From the NCBI GenBank assembly GCA_024762655.1, contig JANTHB010000031.1, forward strand, positions 1-37,880: a stretch of 37,880 nt of DNA, given 5' to 3'. Below are positions 32,691 to 37,880 of the stretch, piece after piece (position 1 is the first letter of the stretch; every line of letters begins with the position of its first letter). Both the position numbers and the translations under genes were made by a program. The DNA is from Bacteroidales bacterium. Its GTDB lineage: Bacteria; Bacteroidota; Bacteroidia; Bacteroidales; VadinHA17. Under the pieces are notes generated by a model, which saw only the letters and a program-made list of their open reading frames with translations, searched no databases and was not told the DNA's origin.

Positions 32691-33800
32691 ATGAAAAAAG
32701 ACATTCTATTTCTCCTGGTCCTTTTGGTTTTTCTTTCCTCTTGTCATTATGGGGAACAGGCAGGAAGAAAGGGTTTTCGAGACACCGTTCTGGTTGCCTG
32801 GAATGATCCGCATATCCTTGCCATGGGCCGGATCAACGACCTGGGTCCGGACCATGCTGTGCTCTATTGGCCCGGCACCTCGCTGAAGATCCGTTTTGAT
32901 GGGGAAAAAGCAGAGGCAAGGATGAAGGACGAACGCGGAGACAATTATTATGAAGTCAGTGTGGATGGCCGGCCGCCGGTACGATTTCACCCCGACAGTC
33001 TGCAGCATTGGTATGTTTTGGCCGACAGCCTGCCGGCGGGGAAACATGTGCTGGAGCTGTTCAAACAGTCGGAATGGACGCGCGGGCATACCGGTTTTTA
33101 TGGGTTCCGGATCACGGGAAGGGCCGCGATCCTGCCACCGCCGGAGACCTCCGGACGGGTGATCGAGTTTTTCGGCAACTCGATCACGGCGGGGTATGCC
33201 GACAGAGATACCATAGACGATCATCCCGACAGCACCTTAACTGATAATTATGTTACCTACGCTGCTATCACAGCCCGCCACTACGGAGCTGAATATTCAT
33301 GCATCGCCCGGAGCGGTATCGGCATCCTGATCAGCTGGTTTCCCATGATCATGCCGGAGATGTACGACCGTCTCGACCCGGTAGACCCGGAGAGCAAATG
33401 GGATTTCTCCAAGGTGCAGCCGGACATCGTGGTGATCAACCTGTTGCAGAACGATTCATGGCTGGTGAATATGCCGGATTATCCCGAGTTCAAACACCGG
33501 TTCGGGACGACCCCGCCCACGGAAAGGCAGATCATCGATGCCTACAAAGACTTTACCGGGAAGGTACGGACGGTGTATCCGCATGCACACATCATCTGTG
33601 CGCTGGGACCGATGGATGCCACCAAAGCCGGATCACCCTGGCCGGGATATGTCCAAAAAGCCATTGCGGAAATGCAGGACCCGGCGGTCTACACCCTCTT
33701 TTTCCCGTACCTGCAAAAAGACGGCCATCCCAAAGTGAAGGACCACCGGGTGATGGCCGATACACTGATCCGTTTTATCGACAGAAACATCAAATGGTAA
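32691..33800 (+). CDS. SGNH/GDSL esterase, carbohydrate esterase family 2-like lipoprotein
   Basis: 369 residues with lipobox FLSSC (Cys18). An N-terminal beta-sandwich (about 35-145: MGRINDL, VLYWPGTSLKIRF, NYYEVSVDG, HVLELFKQSEW, GFYGFRITG) precedes an SGNH domain with EFFGNSITAGY (Ser164), VVINLLQNDS (block III Asn), and DGHPKVKDH (Asp344, His346). This two-domain form is that of CE2 acetyl-xylan/glucomannan esterases, which remove O-acetyl groups and perform 6-O-transacetylation. It is first of three exported esterases; the next gene begins 4 nt after the stop. Confidence 0.88.
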   Translation: MKKDILFLLVLLVFLSSCHYGEQAGRKGFRDTVLVAWNDPHILAMGRINDLGPDHAVLYWPGTSLKIRFDGEKAEARMKDERGDNYYEVSVDGRPPVRFHPDSLQHWYVLADSLPAGKHVLELFKQSEWTRGHTGFYGFRITGRAAILPPPETSGRVIEFFGNSITAGYADRDTIDDHPDSTLTDNYVTYAAITARHYGAEYSCIARSGIGILISWFPMIMPEMYDRLDPVDPESKWDFSKVQPDIVVINLLQNDSWLVNMPDYPEFKHRFGTTPPTERQIIDAYKDFTGKVRTVYPHAHIICALGPMDATKAGSPWPGYVQKAIAEMQDPAVYTLFFPYLQKDGHPKVKDHRVMADTLIRFIDRNIKW

Positions 33801-33804
33801 GAAC

Positions 33805-34740
33805 ATGAAAAAATCGAAGGTATTTATTTTAACGATCCTGGCAACCATGAGCGTGATGGTTTATGCCCAGGATGTGCGGCTGTCCCTGTGGCCTGAGAAC
33901 GGTATCCCCGATCATAAGGATACCGGCATAAAAGAACAGTGGGATACGACCAACCGCCTTATTGCTGTCCGGAAGGTACAAAATCCGGACATTGCCGTTT
34001 TCCTGCCTTCCCGCGGTAATGCTACGGGCCAGGCTGTAGTGATCTGCCCGGGAGGGGGGTATCATGTGCTGGCGTATAGCTGGGAGGGGACCGATATGGC
34101 CAGATGGCTTAACTCCCTGGGTGTCGCCGGAATTGTCCTGAAATACAGGTTGCCTGTGGACGAGAGCAATACCGTCAGCTACAAAGTGGCGCTCGAAGAT
34201 GCGCAGAGGGCCCTGCGTATGGTCCGGTACCATGCCAAAGAATGGAACATCGATCCCGGCAAGGTGGGAGTGATGGGCTTTTCTGCCGGAGGCCATCTGG
34301 CTTCTACATTAGGTACTCACTTTGTTTACGGTGATCCTAAAGCGAAAGACCAGGTGGAACGGGAAAGTTCCCGGCCCGATTTCATGCTGCTGGGGTATCC
34401 CGTGATCTCCATGGCCGATTCCATTACCCACAAGGGTTCAAAAAAAGCATTGTTACGCAGTGATCCTTCTCCGGCCCGGGTAAAAGAATTTTCCAATGAG
34501 CTGCAGGTAACAAAGGATACGCCGCCCACCTTCCTGTTCCTGGCGGCAGATGATAAAGTCGTTCCGCCGGAAAACAGCCTGGTGTTTTTCGAAGCGCTGA
34601 AAAAGCACAATGTGCCGGTGGAGATGCATATTTATCCGAAAGGAGGGCACGGATTTTCGCTGGCGATCAACATTAGCCACCATACCGCCCGCTGGACACA
34701 GGATGCGGCAGCCTGGCTGAGGTGGATCGATGAACGATGA
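33805..34740 (+). CDS. Alpha/beta hydrolase, acetyl-xylan-esterase-like, exported
   Basis: 311 residues with signal peptide (KSKVFILTILATMSVMVYAQ). The alpha/beta-hydrolase core shows VVICPGGGYHVLAYSWEG (oxyanion-hole PGGGY), VGVMGFSAGGHLAS with Ser160, FLFLAADDKVVPPENS with Asp249/Asp250, and KGGHGF with His282. The pattern is that of Bacteroidota BD-FAE/AxeA-like enzymes that act on acetylated or feruloylated xylan oligosaccharides. It is tightly coupled to the CE2-like gene. Its stop codon lies within a 14-bp tandem duplication. Confidence 0.88.
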   Translation: MKKSKVFILTILATMSVMVYAQDVRLSLWPENGIPDHKDTGIKEQWDTTNRLIAVRKVQNPDIAVFLPSRGNATGQAVVICPGGGYHVLAYSWEGTDMARWLNSLGVAGIVLKYRLPVDESNTVSYKVALEDAQRALRMVRYHAKEWNIDPGKVGVMGFSAGGHLASTLGTHFVYGDPKAKDQVERESSRPDFMLLGYPVISMADSITHKGSKKALLRSDPSPARVKEFSNELQVTKDTPPTFLFLAADDKVVPPENSLVFFEALKKHNVPVEMHIYPKGGHGFSLAINISHHTARWTQDAAAWLRWIDER

Positions 34741-34754
34741 TCGATGAACGATGA
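34727..34754 (+). repeat. Tandem 14-bp duplication across a stop codon
   Basis: TCGATGAACGATGA occurs twice, head to tail. The first copy ends with the stop of the esterase gene and the second is untranslated. It is followed by GAACCGGGAACCGGGAAC slippage-type repeats. Confidence 0.75.
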
Positions 34755-34799
34755 AGGGACGAACCACGAACCGGGAACCGGGAACTAAATAATATATCT

Positions 34800-35702
34800 A
34801 TGAAAAAATTTAATATTTTCTTGTTACGGGTGTTTGTCGCAGGACTGTTGTTCTTTGCCGGACTGTCCGGATATTCCCAGTGTACTGATCATGGAAAGGT
34901 GCTGGAAGGATTGACATTCCACAGTCGTCTCATGGGTGATATGAGATATACGATCTATCTGCCGCCCGGCTATGATACCGACTCCCGCAAATATCCTGTG
35001 GTCTACCTGCTGCACGGCTATACGGATGATGATACGGGATGGCTTCAGTTCGGAGAGGCCGACCGCATCGCCGGCGAAGCGATCCTGAAAGGAGAGATCC
35101 CTCCGATGATCCTGGTGATGCCCGACGGGGGTGTGACATGGTATGTAAATGATTATAAGGGAAAAAAGCCCTGGGCAGATATGTTTGTTAAAGAGTTTAT
35201 CCCTTTTATTGATAAAACGTATCGTACCCGGCCGGAAAAACAATTCCGGGGAATAGCAGGTCTTTCCATGGGAGGTTACGGGGCGCTGCACACAGCCATG
35301 CGAAACCCGGATATGTTTGCTGCCAGCGTGGCTTTTAGTTCGGGAACCTATACGGATGATCAGTTGATTAAGATGGACAATAAGTCCTACGAACATGTTT
35401 TTGGATTTTTGTTTGGGGAAGGACTTAAAGGTAAAGACCGGATCACGGATGCCTGGAAAGCTTTCAGCCCGCTGGATCTGCTGGATACGGTACCCCTGAA
35501 AGAGCTGAAAACGGTCAGATGGTACCTCGATATCGGGGATGACGATTTTCTTTACAAAGGCAACTCAGCCCTGCATGTGAAGATGCGGGAGATGGGCCTG
35601 CCCCACGAATACCGCGTCCGCGACGGGAAACACTCCTGGGTGTACTGGCGCACCGGCCTGAAAAACGGATTGCAGTTTATCGGTAAGAGCTTCCACAGAT
35701 AA
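34800..35702 (+). CDS. Exported esterase, CE1/feruloyl-esterase-like (esterase D fold)
   Basis: 300 residues with a signal peptide ending near GYSQ. The esterase-D-type alpha/beta-hydrolase has RYTIYLPPGYDTDSRKYPVVYLLHGYTDDDTGWLQ, GIAGLSMGGYGALHTAMRNP with Ser156, YLDIGDDDFLY with Asp248/249 and RDGKHSWVYW with His278. Family members are feruloyl or acetyl esterases (CE1) and other carboxylesterases. It follows the acetyl-xylan-esterase-like gene by 59 nt on the same strand, so all three esterases probably form one transcript for side-chain removal from hemicellulose. Confidence 0.9.
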   Translation: MKKFNIFLLRVFVAGLLFFAGLSGYSQCTDHGKVLEGLTFHSRLMGDMRYTIYLPPGYDTDSRKYPVVYLLHGYTDDDTGWLQFGEADRIAGEAILKGEIPPMILVMPDGGVTWYVNDYKGKKPWADMFVKEFIPFIDKTYRTRPEKQFRGIAGLSMGGYGALHTAMRNPDMFAASVAFSSGTYTDDQLIKMDNKSYEHVFGFLFGEGLKGKDRITDAWKAFSPLDLLDTVPLKELKTVRWYLDIGDDDFLYKGNSALHVKMREMGLPHEYRVRDGKHSWVYWRTGLKNGLQFIGKSFHR

Positions 35703-35838
35703 AATTATATTTACTATAAAAAACAGTAAGTAATGTCCGTGATAAATACTGTAACTGTTTTTGCAATGTAAAATATTTTGTTAAATATTAATGATCGTTA
35801 TCCCTTGTCTTTATCTTTGTCATTAACCCCCTCCCCGA

Positions 35839-35862
35839 CCCTCCCCCTCATGAGGGAGAGGG
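35839..35862. repeat. C-rich/G-rich palindrome
   Basis: CCCTCCCCCTCA and TGAGGGAGAGGG pair with one mismatch without spacer, in the 246-nt gap before the peptidase gene. Related in composition to 21935-21956. Confidence 0.5.
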
Positions 35863-35948
35863 GTTATGTCATTGTAAAACAGTGTATAGCAGAGGGCGTG
35901 AAGGGGTAAACATTTTTTACCGGACGCTACTTTTAAAAAACCTTGTAT

Positions 35949-37232
35949 ATGATTAAAAAATCAGGTCTTTTTCTGGCGTTATTTTCTGCTCTTTTGTTGC
36001 CTGCCCTCTCCCAGCAGATCTCCGTTTATCAGCTGATCAGGGAGATCCCGGGGGCAGAGGTGCGGGCGGTGACGCCGGATTCCATGTATAAGGCGGCCTG
36101 GGAGGTGATGATCCCACAGCCTCTCGATCACAAACACAAATGGAAAGGTCATTTCATGCAGCGTATCTGGGTGTCATACCTTGATTCGTTACAACCGGTG
36201 GTCTTCATTACCGAAGGATACGCTGCAGGCAGGAACTATGTGTCGGAGCTGGCCCGTCTGACCCATGCCAACCAGATCATTGTGGAGCACCGTTATTTCG
36301 GGAAATCGATGCCGGATAAGCCTGACTGGCGTTATCTGACCATACAACAGGCCGCTGCCGACCACCATTATATCTATACATTGTTTAAAAAAGTCTGGCC
36401 CGGAAAATGGATCAGTACCGGCATCAGCAAGGGTGGACAAACCACCATGTATTTCAAATATTTTTATCCGGAAGATGCAGATATCTGTGTGCCATATGTA
36501 GGACCACTGAACTTTGCCGTGGTGGATCCGCGGATATTTACTTTTCTGGATACCGTCGGGAGTGACTCCTGCCGGGCAAGGATCTATTCCTACCAGATGC
36601 GGCTGCTGAAAGAGAGAAAAAAAATCTTTCCCTTATTTGAAAAATATGCTGAAGAAATGGGTTATACCTGGAAGAGAGCCGGTGGGGACAGTGCCGCTTA
36701 TGAGTATTCTGTCCTGGAATTTCCTTTTGCCTTCTGGCAGTGGGGTTTAAAATGCCGGGATATTCCTGCAGCGGACACTTCGGCAAACGCTTTGTTCGAT
36801 TTTTTCAGAAAGGCCAACATCTTTGATTATTTTTCGGATTTTGGAATAAGTTTTTTTGAGCCGTTTTTTTATCAGGCGATGACACAACTGGGATATTATG
36901 GGTACCGCCCTTCCCGGTATCAGGGAGAAATACGGCATGTCAGGGATACAACCTTCAGATTTGCGGCTCCGCGGCATGTCCGGTTGAAATATGACTCCCG
37001 GATCATGCCGGATGTCAATAATTTTCTGCAGGAGCAGGGGAATCATTTTATTTATATCTACGGGGGTACGGATACCTGGTCGGCCACAGCTGTTCGCTTG
37101 CACGGAGCAGCCCGCGCCGTTGAAGTCTTCAAACCGGGAGGATCGCACTTTACGCGAATAGGCAACCTGCCGGGATACCAAAGAAAAATGGTTCTGGATA
37201 CGTTGAATAAATGGCTCGGGGAAACCAAATAA
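35949..37232 (+). CDS. Exported S37-type (PS-10-like) serine peptidase
   Basis: 427 residues from the ATG at 35949; a TTG at 35943 adds two residues only. A signal peptide (IKKSGLFLALFSALLLPALSQQ) precedes an alpha/beta-hydrolase peptidase: VVFITEGYAAGRNY, IIVEHRYFGKSMP, WISTGISKGGQTTMYFKYFYP with Ser160, FIYIYGGTDTWSA with Asp375 and KPGGSHFTRI with His400. The HRYFGKS and GISKGG segments match the S37/S28 aminopeptidase group (Streptomyces tripeptidyl aminopeptidase-like). It likely releases N-terminal peptides from proteins in the periplasm. It is a single gene. Confidence 0.82.
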   Translation: MIKKSGLFLALFSALLLPALSQQISVYQLIREIPGAEVRAVTPDSMYKAAWEVMIPQPLDHKHKWKGHFMQRIWVSYLDSLQPVVFITEGYAAGRNYVSELARLTHANQIIVEHRYFGKSMPDKPDWRYLTIQQAAADHHYIYTLFKKVWPGKWISTGISKGGQTTMYFKYFYPEDADICVPYVGPLNFAVVDPRIFTFLDTVGSDSCRARIYSYQMRLLKERKKIFPLFEKYAEEMGYTWKRAGGDSAAYEYSVLEFPFAFWQWGLKCRDIPAADTSANALFDFFRKANIFDYFSDFGISFFEPFFYQAMTQLGYYGYRPSRYQGEIRHVRDTTFRFAAPRHVRLKYDSRIMPDVNNFLQEQGNHFIYIYGGTDTWSATAVRLHGAARAVEVFKPGGSHFTRIGNLPGYQRKMVLDTLNKWLGETK

Positions 37233-37364
37233 TTAATAAATTTAATTACCTGTCTGGCTATCTTATAAAAACCCGATTAAAAAATTTTGCAACTGCCGGC
37301 AGGCGCGGAGAAGGATGCTTGCCGGTTAGGAATTTCTTAGGTTTTCTGTCCTGTATGGGTTGTT

Positions 37365-37880
37365 TCATTCTATGATCAGCTTCCCCCTTGCCACGATCCC
37401 CTTCCCGTCGCTCACTTTTACAAAATAAGATCCGGAGGGGAGGTGGTTTCTTTGGAGCCGGTAGTGATCCGGGAAGATGCCCCTGAGAACCCGGACCACC
37501 TGCCCGCCGCTGTTGTAAAGGGTGAGGGTCAGTACATGACTGCGGGGAATGTCCTGCATCTCCAGGATGGTGAAATCATACATCGGGTTGGGAAAAAACC
37601 GGATCTGTCTGCCGGAAACAACCGCCTGCTCAGGTACAAAAGCCGGGCAGGAGGTGAAGGATCTGAAAAGCGCATAGGCCGGTTTTTCCGCGAAGGTCGT
37701 ATCATCGATCAGGCCGGAGTTGGTGTGGGCCAGGTTGTCGGTACCTTCCACCAGTTTGAAGTAATAGGCTTCGGGGATCCCCAGACTGTCCAGTTTCCGG
37801 ATATACTGATACAGCCGGTCGGCCTGGTAAGCGTCGGAATAGGGTTCATAGTTCATATTGGGCCCGCCAAACTCGGAAAC
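37365..37880 (-). CDS. C-terminal part of a clan GH-A-like glycosidase with T9SS sorting domain (partial)
   Basis: 171 residues continuing past the right edge of the window. The visible part begins VSEFGGPNMNYEP, resembling the nucleophile strand (Ser-Glu-Phe-Gly) of a clan GH-A TIM barrel, followed by helix/loop EAYYFKLVEGTDN and TTFAEKPAYALFRSF. The last 80 residues are a type A C-terminal sorting domain for type IX secretion: IRFFPNPMYDFTILEM, LTLYNSGGQVVRVL, LPSGSYFVKVSDGKGIVARGKLIIE. The protein is therefore exported across the outer membrane and probably surface-attached. The family cannot be fixed without the missing N-terminal part. Confidence 0.75.
   Translation of the reverse strand, partial: VSEFGGPNMNYEPYSDAYQADRLYQYIRKLDSLGIPEAYYFKLVEGTDNLAHTNSGLIDDTTFAEKPAYALFRSFTSCPAFVPEQAVVSGRQIRFFPNPMYDFTILEMQDIPRSHVLTLTLYNSGGQVVRVLRGIFPDHYRLQRNHLPSGSYFVKVSDGKGIVARGKLIIE

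Overview
The window reads as chromosome of a Bacteroidota member, most likely a Bacteroidales-type saccharolytic anaerobe. Evidence: a TonB receptor with a carboxypeptidase-regulatory N-domain paired with a DUF4249 lipoprotein, a DUF4271 protein beside hemD and rnpA-yidD, many SPase II lipoprotein glycosidases, a type IX secretion (T9SS) sorting domain at the right edge, and TAnnTTTG-like -7 boxes instead of sigma70 promoters. No rRNA, tRNA, CRISPR array, prophage or replication origin was seen.

Layout. 1-2.7 kb: an orphan SusC-type N-terminal domain, a GH5 lipoprotein and a small exported protein. 2.7-5.8 kb (minus): DUF4249 lipoprotein and TonB receptor. 6.0-13.5 kb: a housekeeping block with phosphofructokinase carrying pyrophosphate-type active-site residues, dtd-MazG-deoC, then DUF4271-hemD-rnpA-yidD-S41 protease. 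13.6-28.2 kb: carbohydrate block with a tagaturonate-epimerase-like protein, GH35, an exported NADase-type glycan-binding-domain protein, GH95 and GH2. It is interrupted by a TlpA-like thioredoxin and an unusual overlapping gene pair: a PEP-synthase/rifampin-phosphotransferase-like enzyme plus a CrtC/AttH-like protein. 28.2-32.7 kb: a mobile/decayed zone with a REP-associated tyrosine transposase (RAYT) and its palindromes, an IS200-like transposase killed by an amber codon, and a scrap of a second RAYT. Between these lie an exported isochorismatase-fold hydrolase, a DsrE protein and a metallophosphoesterase. 32.7-35.7 kb: three exported esterases in a row (CE2-like, acetyl-xylan-esterase-like, CE1-like). 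35.9 kb to the end: an S37-type peptidase and the C-terminus of a T9SS-secreted glycosidase.

Working together: the glycosidases and esterases look like scattered parts of plant-polysaccharide use (galactosides, fucosides or L-galactosides, acetylated or feruloylated hemicellulose, uronates). There is no complete SusC/SusD locus here, so this is not a classical PUL.

The strongest unusual signals are: (1) a family of 28-bp palindromes (11-bp arms, 6-nt centre) with compensatory changes. One copy is inserted in frame inside the RAYT gene, and that RAYT has Ser where the catalytic Tyr is expected. (2) The PEP-phosphotransferase/CrtC-like pair overlapping by 23 nt, a candidate undescribed small-molecule phosphorylation system. 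(3) A terminator whose loop is exactly a -7 promoter box between pfk and dtd. All assignments come from reading sequence; no database search was run.
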